Positions 47,289 to 56,654 of a DNA stretch of 64,000 nt are shown piece by piece. The position numbers and the translations under genes are program-made. The notes beneath the pieces are model-generated. The model was not told where the DNA came from, did not search any database, and saw only the letters and a program-made list of their open reading frames with translations. How positions within the stretch are numbered: position 1 is the stretch's first letter; each line of letters opens with the position of its first letter. The stretch comes from Nitrospirota bacterium (GTDB lineage: Bacteria > Nitrospirota > Thermodesulfovibrionia > Thermodesulfovibrionales > Dissulfurispiraceae), in the NCBI GenBank assembly GCA_021791055.1, contig JAJYXI010000028.1, positions 46,908 through 110,907 on the forward strand, in the 5' to 3' direction.

Positions 47289-48416
47289 TTATTCGGTTAA
47301 TACCCCCTCTCTGAGAAGACAAATCTCGCTCCCATCCTTTGTCTTTAAAATAACCATCGGCTTGAAAAATACAAAGTCCTGATGAAAGGGCGTCTTTACC
47401 TTTCCCCCAAAAGAGCTGTTATCTCCAAGTGCAATGTGTACCGTCCCGAGAATCTTCTCTGATTCGAGGATATTATCAGGCCTCTTTGCCATATCGTTTG
47501 TACCCATTCCAAGCTCTGCAATATTCCTGTTTTCTTCCCTCTCATTTAGCTTAGCCATTAGATAGTCGGCATAAGGCTCATCGCCGATGACATCTTTTAC
47601 AATACCGTCTTCAACAATCAGAGTTATAGGTGATTTCAACTCCCTTGTAGGAGCCCACTCTAAAACGAGTCTTCCATTAGCGCTTCCTTCAACCGGTGCA
47701 AGAAAGACCTCTCCTGCAGGCAGATTGCCGAATGAGCCTTGCTTCGTTAATATCCCGTCATCTGATAATGCCTGCCTTCCCTTTTTTGACATGGTGATAT
47801 GAGTGCCATTAGGCGTTTTTATCTCTATGGCTTCGGCTGTGTTGACAATCTTTGCTACAGATTTAGTTCTTTTTGAAAGCCTCTTCCAGTCAACATTCAT
47901 GGAGCTTTCGAGCATGGAGACATCAAATATCGGCATACTTGCATAGCGGCAGCCGCAGACCCTTGTTAAAAAGTCCCTGAACCTCGTATGGCTCGTGGAA
48001 TAATTCGAGAGGGCGATTACTCCATTTACAGCGGACTTCTTATTTTCAGCAATAATAGCCTCTGCCTTTTTTATTCCATTATCATTGATTTCTTTTTTAA
48101 GGAGCAGCTTTAGAAGCCTGTATTTCTTGAGCTCGCTTACAGTCTTTTTCCCAAAGGCTATCTCCCATAATTCTTCGGGAGGCTCTGCGCCGTGGCTTCC
48201 TGTTGCAGCGTATTCGTGGTAAATAACTTTTTTCGTGAATGCCTTGCCGATCTCTGCGGTTAATAATGCTATATCCCTGAGCCTTTCCCGTCTGCAAAGG
48301 TCATTTTCTTGAAGGATTTCTGTCGGCGAGATTCTATCGGTAAAAATAATGACCCTTTCGTCTCTTTTAACGCCAAGATTGACCCTGTAAATAGAACCGA
48401 TGGTCTTTGTAATCAT
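47289..48416 (-). CDS. Aminopeptidase, M29/thermophilic metalloprotease family
   Basis: GNLPAGEVFLAPVEGSANGRLVLE; ELGMGTNDMAKRPDNILESEKILGTVHIALGDNSSFGG. Confidence 0.88.
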   Translation of the reverse strand: MITKTIGSIYRVNLGVKRDERVIIFTDRISPTEILQENDLCRRERLRDIALLTAEIGKAFTKKVIYHEYAATGSHGAEPPEELWEIAFGKKTVSELKKYRLLKLLLKKEINDNGIKKAEAIIAENKKSAVNGVIALSNYSTSHTRFRDFLTRVCGCRYASMPIFDVSMLESSMNVDWKRLSKRTKSVAKIVNTAEAIEIKTPNGTHITMSKKGRQALSDDGILTKQGSFGNLPAGEVFLAPVEGSANGRLVLEWAPTRELKSPITLIVEDGIVKDVIGDEPYADYLMAKLNEREENRNIAELGMGTNDMAKRPDNILESEKILGTVHIALGDNSSFGGKVKTPFHQDFVFFKPMVILKTKDGSEICLLREGVLTE

Positions 48417-48417
48417 C

Positions 48418-49845
48418 TCATGCAAATACCAGTTCCATCTGCTCCAATCTTTCGCGCGGAAACTGGATAGGATAGTTGTTGTCAAAGCATGCTGTGCAGT
48501 AATTTTCAGGGTTTGGAACAATCCTCTTCAACCCCTCGATGCTCAGGTATGAAAGGCTGTCTGCAGTTATATATTTTCTTATCTCTTCGGTCATGTGGCT
48601 CGATGCAATCAGCTCCTGCCTTGTGGGTGTGTCGATCCCGTAAAAACACGGCCCCACTGTAGGAGGAGAGCATATCCTCATGTGAACCTCCTTTGCGCCG
48701 CCTACCTCCCTTATCATCTTAACGATCTTTTTGCTTGTAGTTCCTCTGACAATGGAATCATCCACGACAACAACCCTTTTACCCTTCAGGAGATCCCTCA
48801 CAGGATTCAGCTTTATCTTTACACCGAAGTGCCTTATGCTCTGCTTAGGCTCTATAAATGTCCTTCCAATATAATGATTCCTTATTAATCCGAAATCAAA
48901 AGGTATCATACCTTCTTCGGCAAAACCAATGGCAGCAGGCACGCCTGAGTCTGGTACGGGTACTACTATATCGGCATCCACAAACGACTCCCTTGCAAGC
49001 TGCCTGCCGAATTCCTTTCTCATTGCATTAACGTTTGTATGGTTGAAGATATAACTGTCTGGCCTTGCGAAATATATAAACTCAAATACGCAGAATGCCC
49101 TTCTATGGCTCTGCAATGCCTTGATGGAATGCAGCCCGTTATGGTTTATGACTATCATCTCTCCCGGCTCAACATCCCTGATGTACTCGGCTCCGATGAG
49201 GTCAAAGGCGCATGTCTCTGAAGCAACCACATAAGCGCCGTCCACCTGCCCTATAGAAAGCGGCCTTACGCCATACGGATCCCTTACTGCTATCAACTCC
49301 GATTCCCTTAGAAAAAGAAGGCTGAAGGCTCCGCTTACGCTGCCAAGCGCTTCTGCTATGCGCTCATATGGATTATCGCTCTTTGACCTTGCAATGAGGT
49401 GAAGTATTACCTCGCTGTCTGATGTTGATTGGAATATTGCGCCCTCGCCTTCGAGGTCATCTTTCAGCTGCTCCGCATTAACGAGATTGCCATTGTGCGC
49501 TATTGCGATAGATCCCAATGCATAATTTGCCATTAAGGGCTGGACATTCTTCAGTCCGCCGCCGCCTGCAGTTGAATACCTGTTGTGTCCTATTGCAATG
49601 TCGCCTGGAAGGCGCTTTATCCGCTTTTCCGTGAATATGTCTGCAACAAGCCCTAAAGATTTTTCGATATAAATGTTTTTTCTGTCTGACGAGCATATGC
49701 CTGCGCCTTCCTGTCCGCGGTGCTGGAGCGCATAGAGTCCCAAATAGGTGAGATTGGCAGCTTCCGGATGGCCGTACACACCAAATATTCCGCATTCTTC
49801 GTGGATGTCGTGAAAAGCAAATTTTGGATGGATATTACTATCCAA
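48418..49845 (-). CDS. purF: Amidophosphoribosyltransferase
   Basis: [52 protein letters not shown]. Confidence 0.97.
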   Translation of the reverse strand: MDSNIHPKFAFHDIHEECGIFGVYGHPEAANLTYLGLYALQHRGQEGAGICSSDRKNIYIEKSLGLVADIFTEKRIKRLPGDIAIGHNRYSTAGGGGLKNVQPLMANYALGSIAIAHNGNLVNAEQLKDDLEGEGAIFQSTSDSEVILHLIARSKSDNPYERIAEALGSVSGAFSLLFLRESELIAVRDPYGVRPLSIGQVDGAYVVASETCAFDLIGAEYIRDVEPGEMIVINHNGLHSIKALQSHRRAFCVFEFIYFARPDSYIFNHTNVNAMRKEFGRQLARESFVDADIVVPVPDSGVPAAIGFAEEGMIPFDFGLIRNHYIGRTFIEPKQSIRHFGVKIKLNPVRDLLKGKRVVVVDDSIVRGTTSKKIVKMIREVGGAKEVHMRICSPPTVGPCFYGIDTPTRQELIASSHMTEEIRKYITADSLSYLSIEGLKRIVPNPENYCTACFDNNYPIQFPRERLEQMELVFA

Positions 49846-49894
49846 GATGTGTTCCTCTTTTACCTTTTATGTGGAATTATTTTAACATAAAACT

Positions 49895-51907
49895 ATGGAT
49901 GGATTTAAGCTAAAAACAGAGTTCACTCCAAAAGGCGACCAGCCGGGAGCAATAGAGCAGTTAACCGAAGGCATAATAAAAGGGCTCAAGCATCAGGTAC
50001 TCTTGGGCGTCACCGGCTCTGGAAAGACATTTACAGTGGCGAATGCCATCGCCAATGTAAACAAGCCAACCCTTGTCATTGCACACAATAAGGCGCTCGC
50101 TGCACAGCTCTACGGAGAATTTAAAGAGCTTTTCCCGAATAATGCAGTGGAGTTCTTTGTCAGCTATTACGATTATTACCAGCCAGAGGCATACATACCG
50201 ACAACCGATACATACATAGAAAAAGACGCCCTTATAAATGACGATATTGACAGGCTAAGACATTCTGCAACCATGTCGATCCTCGAAAGGAAAGATGTAA
50301 TTGTTGTGGCATCTGTCTCATGCATATACGGAATAGGCTCGCCAGAAGACTATCTCGGGATGCATCTCTTTATTGAGGAAGGAATGAGGACAAAAAGGGA
50401 TGAGCTTTTAAAAAGACTGGTTGAGATGCTCTATGTCCGCTCTGATGCAGAGTTCAAAAGGGGGAGCTTCAGGGTAAGGGGGGATATCGTAGAAATCTAT
50501 CCGGCATTCTCACTCGACAAGGCAATAAGAGTAGATTTTTTTGGAGATGATATTGATGCAATTCACGAATTCGACCCATTAACAGGCGCGAAAATAAGAA
50601 GACTGCAGAGGCTCGTCCTCTATCCCAACAGCCACTGGATTACTCCAAGGCCAAAGCTAAAAAAGGCTTTTAAGGGCATAGAGAAGGAGCTTGAAGAGAG
50701 AATGAGATACTTCAGAAACAACAGAGACCTGCTCTATGCACAGAGGATCGAACAGAGGACAAGATTCGATTTGGAAATGCTAAAGGAATTCGGCTACTGC
50801 CACGGAATAGAAAATTATTCGAGACATCTCAGCGGAAGACTGCCCGGTGAGCCGCCGTACACACTTATAGATTATCTCATAAGCGGGCCTTCCAGAGGAG
50901 ATTATCTCATGGTAATTGATGAATCCCATGCCACTGTCCCGCAAATCGGCGGAATGTATGAAGGAGACCGCTCAAGAAAGCAGACCCTTGTGGATTACGG
51001 TTTCAGACTGCCTTCTGCCCTTGACAACAGGCCATTGAAATTTGAGGAATTCGAACATCGCACGAATCAGATGATATATGTGTCAGCAACTCCTGCTGAA
51101 TACGAGATTGAGAAATCCGGAAGAAGGATTGTAGAGCAGGTTATAAGACCCACAGGCTTGATGGATCCGAAGATGACAGTGAGGCCTGTAAAGGGTCAGG
51201 TGGACGACCTTCTTGGAGAGATAAGAATTAGAGCAGAAAAGGGAGAGAGGGTTTTAGTCACGACATTAACAAAGAAGATGGCAGAAGATATTACGGACTA
51301 TTATACCGAACTTGGCGTCAGGGCAAGGTATCTCCATTCAGACATAGACACGCTTGAGAGGATAGAAATATTAAGAGACCTGAGGCTCGGACAATTCGAT
51401 GTGCTTATAGGCGTTAATCTTCTCAGGGAAGGACTCGACCTTCCGGAGGTGTCTCTTGTTGCAATTTTTGATGCTGACAAGGAAGGCTTTCTCCGCTCCG
51501 AGCGCTCTTTAATCCAGACAGCAGGCCGTGCAGCAAGAAATGTAAATGGAGAGGTAATACTCTATGCAGACAGAATAACACGCTCAATGAAAATGGCGTT
51601 GGACGAGACAGAGAGGAGAAGAAAAATCCAGTCTTCATATAACAAGAAAATGAAAATAACTCCGGAGACCGTAAAGAGCGAGATAAAGGACATCCTCGGC
51701 TCTATTTATGAATCTGATTACTTTACAGTCCCTGTAGCTGCTGAAGAGAAGGCTGAATACGAATTAAGCGAAGATACCATCAAGAAACTTGAGTCGGAGA
51801 TGAAAGAGGCGGCGAAAAATCTCGACTTCGAAAGGGCAGCACAGATAAGGGACAGGATAAAAGAATTGAAGGAGCAGATGCTGAAGGTGGGGGTAAAAGG
51901 TATTTAA
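49895..51907 (+). CDS. uvrB: Excinuclease ABC subunit B
   Basis: [41 protein letters not shown]-terminal motif. Confidence 0.98.
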   Translation: MDGFKLKTEFTPKGDQPGAIEQLTEGIIKGLKHQVLLGVTGSGKTFTVANAIANVNKPTLVIAHNKALAAQLYGEFKELFPNNAVEFFVSYYDYYQPEAYIPTTDTYIEKDALINDDIDRLRHSATMSILERKDVIVVASVSCIYGIGSPEDYLGMHLFIEEGMRTKRDELLKRLVEMLYVRSDAEFKRGSFRVRGDIVEIYPAFSLDKAIRVDFFGDDIDAIHEFDPLTGAKIRRLQRLVLYPNSHWITPRPKLKKAFKGIEKELEERMRYFRNNRDLLYAQRIEQRTRFDLEMLKEFGYCHGIENYSRHLSGRLPGEPPYTLIDYLISGPSRGDYLMVIDESHATVPQIGGMYEGDRSRKQTLVDYGFRLPSALDNRPLKFEEFEHRTNQMIYVSATPAEYEIEKSGRRIVEQVIRPTGLMDPKMTVRPVKGQVDDLLGEIRIRAEKGERVLVTTLTKKMAEDITDYYTELGVRARYLHSDIDTLERIEILRDLRLGQFDVLIGVNLLREGLDLPEVSLVAIFDADKEGFLRSERSLIQTAGRAARNVNGEVILYADRITRSMKMALDETERRRKIQSSYNKKMKITPETVKSEIKDILGSIYESDYFTVPVAAEEKAEYELSEDTIKKLESEMKEAAKNLDFERAAQIRDRIKELKEQMLKVGVKGI

Positions 51908-52162
51908 CAGGCTCTCAATTAAATTGGCGCTTTCTTCTTTCCGGCATAAGCTAAAAAACGGCTCCCCCAGAAGGGTCTCTTTGTTAGAGCCGGACGATTT
52001 TGCCATGTTTTACGACCTTTCGCTTTTAGTCCGTAATATCACAAAATACGGAATTGTTGAAATATCACATAATTGATTTTATACGATTTTTCTGTTTTAA
52101 AAATCTTTCGGCTGTGATATAGTTTAAATAGTTTTCGGAAAATACGACAGTTCGTATAGTAA

Positions 52163-52174
52163 TTGTTATGCATA
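52163..52174 (+). repeat. TTGTTATGCATA repeat copy 1
   Basis: Identical 12-mer at 52646-52657; inverted 10-mer at 53175-53184. Confidence 0.7.
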
Positions 52175-52188
52175 GGAGGAAATTGGAC

Positions 52189-52611
52189 ATGGGATATTTT
52201 AGGAATATTGCTTTAGTGATTTTTATGCTATTGGTTTTTTCGACTGCATATGCTGGTGATGACTATAAGTGTAAAATAATTAGACTCTCTTTAGCTGAAG
52301 GCGATTCTGGAAACATTTACAATATGTATATAAAAAATTACATTGGAAAAGAATTCACTGTAGAACGTAACTCTGGCTTAATGTCTGGTGCGCTGAAAAA
52401 CTCGTATGTCACTAAGCCACAAGTCATCGATCGTGGTTCAAAACTGAATAATTCTTACAAAGTAGTCACAACGATGAAGGTAGAAGAAGGTGCAGGAGTT
52501 GGGTCAAATATTTATGCACTTAATATATTGGAGTATGTTGAAAGTCCTAATAAGCCCTTTGTATTCATGGAAAACGAGGTGGTCTATTTTGGTTCTTGCG
52601 TACATTTTTAA
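52189..52611 (+). CDS. Secreted hypothetical protein, cassette-like
   Basis: AGGAGG RBS; MGYFRNIALVIFMLLVFSTAYAGDD signal peptide. Confidence 0.75.
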   Translation: MGYFRNIALVIFMLLVFSTAYAGDDYKCKIIRLSLAEGDSGNIYNMYIKNYIGKEFTVERNSGLMSGALKNSYVTKPQVIDRGSKLNNSYKVVTTMKVEEGAGVGSNIYALNILEYVESPNKPFVFMENEVVYFGSCVHF

Positions 52612-52645
52612 CAACAGCATATAAATCATCCCTGAACTAGGGGAT

Positions 52646-52657
52646 TTGTTATGCATA
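52646..52657 (+). repeat. TTGTTATGCATA repeat copy 2
   Basis: Identical to 52163-52174. Confidence 0.7.
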
Positions 52658-52709
52658 AGCAATTCATATGAGATATTGTCAGGCTACTATTCACAGGCTA
52701 TAATAAGAT

Positions 52710-53006
52710 ATGCTTTTATTTGAATGGGATCAAAATAAATCAATAAAGAACATTAAAATTCACAAAGTAACTTTTGATGAAGCAAGCACATCTTTCAGAG
52801 ATAACTTATCATTGACGATTTACGATCCTCTGCATTCTGAGGAAGAAGACAGGTTGATATTAATTGGGACTTCCTGTAAAAATCGTCTTCTGGTAGTTGT
52901 TCATACCGAAAGAGGAAATAAAATCAGAATAATAAGCGCAAGAAAAGCAACAAAGAATGAAAGGAAACAATATGAAGAGAATGCGGAAAGATTCAGACAT
53001 GCTTGA
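52710..53006 (+). CDS. brnT: BrnT-family toxin
   Basis: FEWDQNKSIKNIKIHKVTFDEASTSF...RIISARKATKNERKQYEE. Confidence 0.93.
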   Translation: MLLFEWDQNKSIKNIKIHKVTFDEASTSFRDNLSLTIYDPLHSEEEDRLILIGTSCKNRLLVVVHTERGNKIRIISARKATKNERKQYEENAERFRHA

Positions 53007-53181
53007 AGAATATGATTTCAGCAAAGGCATTCGGGGAAAATATGCAAAAAGGTATGCGGAAGGAACAAATGTTATTGTCATTGAGCCTGATGTTGCGAAG
53101 TTTTTCCCGGATCATGATTCTGTGAATCAGGCTTTGAGATCGTTAGCTGAGATCATTAAAAAACAGAAAAGAATTGCATAA
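52972..53181 (+). CDS. brnA: BrnA-like antitoxin
   Basis: Overlaps brnT 3' end; DFSKGIRGKYAKRYAEGTNVIVIEPDVAKFFPD. Confidence 0.85.
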   Translation: MKRMRKDSDMLEEYDFSKGIRGKYAKRYAEGTNVIVIEPDVAKFFPDHDSVNQALRSLAEIIKKQKRIA

Positions 53182-53307
53182 CAACGCGCTGCAGTGAAAT
53201 CGAACCACACGGCGCTGTTTGGGCAGGTTAGAGTATGGGGTTTGCAAATCAGTTTTTTGCATGTTGAAGTCATTCAGTGGCTCGATTCACTGAGCTTAGC
53301 GTTCGGC
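53178..53307 (+). other. attC-like recombination site (integron cassette-type)
   Basis: Begins ATAACAACGCGCTGCAGTGAAATCGA and ends TCGATTCACTGAGCTTAGCGTTCGGC; imperfect stem with one unpaired A. Confidence 0.5.
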
Positions 53308-53362
53308 GAAAAATAAAATTGCCTATTCACTATCATTAAAACTAACATAGGAGGTATCACCA

Positions 53363-53643
53363 ATGGCCAAAATCCCGAATATAGTTCCGATCACCGACCT
53401 TCGACAGGATGCAACTTCAATCGTAAAGCGTGTGACATCTTCCCGCGAGCCGCTCATTATAACGCAGAGGGGAAGAGCAGCAGCAGTGATGGTCAGCATG
53501 GAAACATATGAGCACACACAGCATGAGCTTGAGATTCTTCGGCTCCTTGCCTCTGGAGAGAAGGAGTCGATGTGGGCAAAGGCTATGACCTCGACGTGGT
53601 TCTTGCAGAGGCCGACTCTCTACTTGAAGGAATGAAACGTTGA
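53363..53643 (+). pseudogene. Phd/YefM-type antitoxin with 1-nt frameshift; no toxin partner
   Basis: Frame switch near 53570 restores VGKGYDLDVVLAEADSLLEGMKR*. Confidence 0.75.
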
Positions 53644-53651
53644 AGGTCTGC

Positions 53652-54203
53652 TTACCTGATCCTCTTTGAAATCGCCTTAAACTCCTCTGTTCCCGCTACT
53701 TTAAGCAATTGAAACAAAACCGTCTCTGTGCATGTGACTACTGCGCCTGCATCGCGCATGAATTCGACGCCTGTTTTCCAGTTTTCCTTTTCCCTTGAAC
53801 AGACCGCATCCCTCACAAGATGGACATGGAAGCCTTCCTTTAGAAGGCCGATGCATGTCTGAAGCACGCATATATGGGTCTCCATGCCTGTCAGTATAAT
53901 ACTCTTTTTGTTGAGCTTCTTTATTTCATTCAAGAAATTGGGCTCCTCGCAGCAGCTGAAGGTCAATTTTTCGATAGGCTGATATACTGGCAATTGCTCC
54001 TTTATTTCGTTCACTGTTGGGCCAAGGCCCTTTGGATACTGCTCGGTCAGGACTACAGGGATGTTCAACATCTTTGCAAGCTCGATGAGATGGAGGCAGT
54101 TTTTAACGACCTCCTCCCGCGTCTTCATTACATTCGCAAGCCTGTCCTGAATATCTATGATCAATAATGCTGTATTATCTTTATCGAGAAGAAATCTGTT
54201 CAT
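53652..54203 (-). CDS. Isochorismatase-family hydrolase
   Basis: ALLIIDIQDRLANVM; IILTGMETHICVLQT. Confidence 0.93.
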   Translation of the reverse strand: MNRFLLDKDNTALLIIDIQDRLANVMKTREEVVKNCLHLIELAKMLNIPVVLTEQYPKGLGPTVNEIKEQLPVYQPIEKLTFSCCEEPNFLNEIKKLNKKSIILTGMETHICVLQTCIGLLKEGFHVHLVRDAVCSREKENWKTGVEFMRDAGAVVTCTETVLFQLLKVAGTEEFKAISKRIR

Positions 54204-54444
54204 AAATAATCTCCTTTGGGCAATAATAAATTAAATATTGCGATATTATATCATTTTTCGAGATCGCTCAAACCATAATCAGTAAAGAAGCTTTCTAAAT
54301 ACAGGATAGCAGGTATCCATGTTTACGGATTGCGGTCAAAGGGCTTTACAGACAATTTACATTGTCAACAGTTTCTAATTGATGTATTATTTTTTTAGCA
54401 TCTAAATAATAGATTTAAAATAAGAGTAGGAGGGAGGTTGATAT

Positions 54445-56070
54445 ATGTCAACTATAGAGAAAATCAAAGGAATGTCCATCAAATGGAAATTGATGATACC
54501 CATCATAATAATCATGGTGGGCATAGGCATTGCCAACACAATATGGATGGGAATGAAGGTTAAGGAGATTTCATCCGAACAGAGCAGGAGGGATTTAACA
54601 CATTTATCGGAGACGGTATTTGGAGTAATGACGGGCTATATGACAACCGGCATGATGGCTACCCACAAAAAAACTTTTCTTGACCATATGAACAAGATGC
54701 TTCCTGTAAGTATGATATGGGGAGAGATTCTGGATAAACAATATGGTAAGAAGGCAGCAGAAGAATATCCGAGGGATGACCTTGAAAAAGAGGTGTTTAA
54801 GACTGGCAAACCTGCCTTTAAGACTGAATCTATTAAAGGAGAGACATATCTCAGGGGGATTTTCCCTTATGTAAATGTCAAGGACTACATGGGAACAAAC
54901 TGCCTGATGTGTCACAGCGAAGGAACAAAGGAAGGAGATGTTCTTGGAGCCCTCAGTATCAGCGTTTCTATGAAAAAAACAGAAGATGCAGTGGCAAGAA
55001 CAAAAATCCTCATTGCAGTCATTACAATTCTTCTTTCTGTCGGCAGCATAGGTGTAATCTACTTTATCCTTTCCAATTTCCTTACAAGACCTCTTGGAAA
55101 TATTGTAAGAGTAGTCGAAAGCGCAGGACATAAGGACTTCAGAGAGAGGCTTCAGATAAAGTTCCTCGATGAAATGGGTAATCTTTCAGAATCTATAAAT
55201 AAAATGTCAGGTGAGCTATCAAATGCCATGAGAAATGTTGCCCATGCAGCAGCCGACCTATCAAAACATGCAGTGGTGCTTAAGGGAGCCATAGATGAGA
55301 CAATAGACGGCACAAACAAGCAGGCACAGCAGGCAGCACAGATTGCGACTGCTGCAGAGGAGATGTCACAGACAGTAACAGAGATTGCACGGAATAGTGC
55401 CTCTGCCTCTGATTCTGCAAAGGACGCAATCAGTGTTGCGCATAATGGAAAAGATGTTGTGGTTCAATCCGTTGACAAGATAAATTCAGCAGGCAGCGCA
55501 ACACAGGAGCTGGCATCCATGATAGAGAGGCTGAATTCGAGGGTAACGGAGATAGGCGAGATAGTCTCTGTAATAAGCGATATAGCAGACCAGACCAACC
55601 TCCTCGCACTCAATGCCGCCATAGAGGCTGCAAGGGCAGGAGAACAGGGAAGGGGCTTTGCTGTGGTAGCTGATGAGGTCAGGAAGCTGGCAGAGCGCAC
55701 CATGAAGGCAACAACCGAGATATCGGAAAAGATTAAGGCTGTTCAGGTCGATTCAGGCCAGACCGCACACTCGATGGAGAGGGCGCTAAGCCATGTGACT
55801 GAAGGAGTTACATTTATGGAGACAGCAAGTGAATCCCTCGGTCATATTGTGAGCTCCGTTCAGAAAACAGCAGATGAGATAGCACAGATAGCCGCCTCTG
55901 TGGAAGAACAATCCGCCGCATCCGAGGAAATAGCAAGGAATATCGAGGATATATCTCATATCGCAAAAAAGACACAGGAATCCACAGAACATCTAAAGAA
56001 GATTTTCGATGAACTGAACGCCCTGTCCCAGAAGCTCAAGGCAACCATAGACGAATTCAGGTTTGAGTAG
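54445..56070 (+). CDS. Methyl-accepting chemotaxis protein with CXXCH heme-motif sensor domain
   Basis: NCLMCHSEG in DUF3365-like periplasmic domain; [47 protein letters not shown]. Confidence 0.95.
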   Translation: MSTIEKIKGMSIKWKLMIPIIIIMVGIGIANTIWMGMKVKEISSEQSRRDLTHLSETVFGVMTGYMTTGMMATHKKTFLDHMNKMLPVSMIWGEILDKQYGKKAAEEYPRDDLEKEVFKTGKPAFKTESIKGETYLRGIFPYVNVKDYMGTNCLMCHSEGTKEGDVLGALSISVSMKKTEDAVARTKILIAVITILLSVGSIGVIYFILSNFLTRPLGNIVRVVESAGHKDFRERLQIKFLDEMGNLSESINKMSGELSNAMRNVAHAAADLSKHAVVLKGAIDETIDGTNKQAQQAAQIATAAEEMSQTVTEIARNSASASDSAKDAISVAHNGKDVVVQSVDKINSAGSATQELASMIERLNSRVTEIGEIVSVISDIADQTNLLALNAAIEAARAGEQGRGFAVVADEVRKLAERTMKATTEISEKIKAVQVDSGQTAHSMERALSHVTEGVTFMETASESLGHIVSSVQKTADEIAQIAASVEEQSAASEEIARNIEDISHIAKKTQESTEHLKKIFDELNALSQKLKATIDEFRFE

Positions 56071-56592
56071 CTAATGCCTTGACAAAAACTCGCAAATCAC
56101 AGATAAGGCCTCTTCAAGGGAGGCCTTATCTGTTTCTATGGTAAGTTCAGGATTTAATGGCTCTTCATATGGTACCTGCACTCCGGGCACAGGCCATCCG
56201 GCCCTGCCCTTTTTATATATGCCCTTCGGCGCTCCGCGTGTTTTTCTGCGAGAGACTTCCCTCTCCATACAAACATCTATGGGGCACTTCAGATAAATTT
56301 CAGCAAAGCTTGGGATAAGCTCCCTTGCAAGCTCTCGCCACCTGCGCATGTTTCCCGTGGCATCAATAATGACATTGCGATTAAGCTCTGAAAGGGTCTT
56401 TGCCATATAGACAATAGCGCGGTAGACCATCTCCCTTTCATCTTCAGAATAGGTCGGTTTCGGCGTCACAATCTTTCTCAGTTCATCCATTCTGAGAATA
56501 AAAAAATCAGGGAAATGCCTTTTTACGCCGTCGGCAACGGTGCTCTTCCCGCTTCCCGGCAAACCTGTTATCCATAAGACAAGACCTTTCAT
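56071..56592 (-). CDS. cysC: Adenylylsulfate-kinase-like protein
   Basis: WITGLPGSGKSTVADGVKRH; FAEIYLKCPIDVCMERE. Confidence 0.8.
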   Translation of the reverse strand: MKGLVLWITGLPGSGKSTVADGVKRHFPDFFILRMDELRKIVTPKPTYSEDEREMVYRAIVYMAKTLSELNRNVIIDATGNMRRWRELARELIPSFAEIYLKCPIDVCMEREVSRRKTRGAPKGIYKKGRAGWPVPGVQVPYEEPLNPELTIETDKASLEEALSVICEFLSRH

Positions 56593-56654
56593 AATTTAGA
56601 GGATAGCATATTTTAATATTTGACTAAACCTCTTTTATAAGGGTAGAATTTTTC

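Noticed and set aside
52612-52655. Second attC site between the hypothetical gene and brnT
   Set aside because: TAACAACAGCATATAAATCATCCC...GGGGATTTGTTATGC is a short hairpin that could simply be a terminator; core-site match is too weak to claim.
54351-54366. GACAAT-TTAC-ATTGTC inverted repeat upstream of the MCP
   Set aside because: Short AT-rich palindrome, single occurrence, no supporting promoter context.
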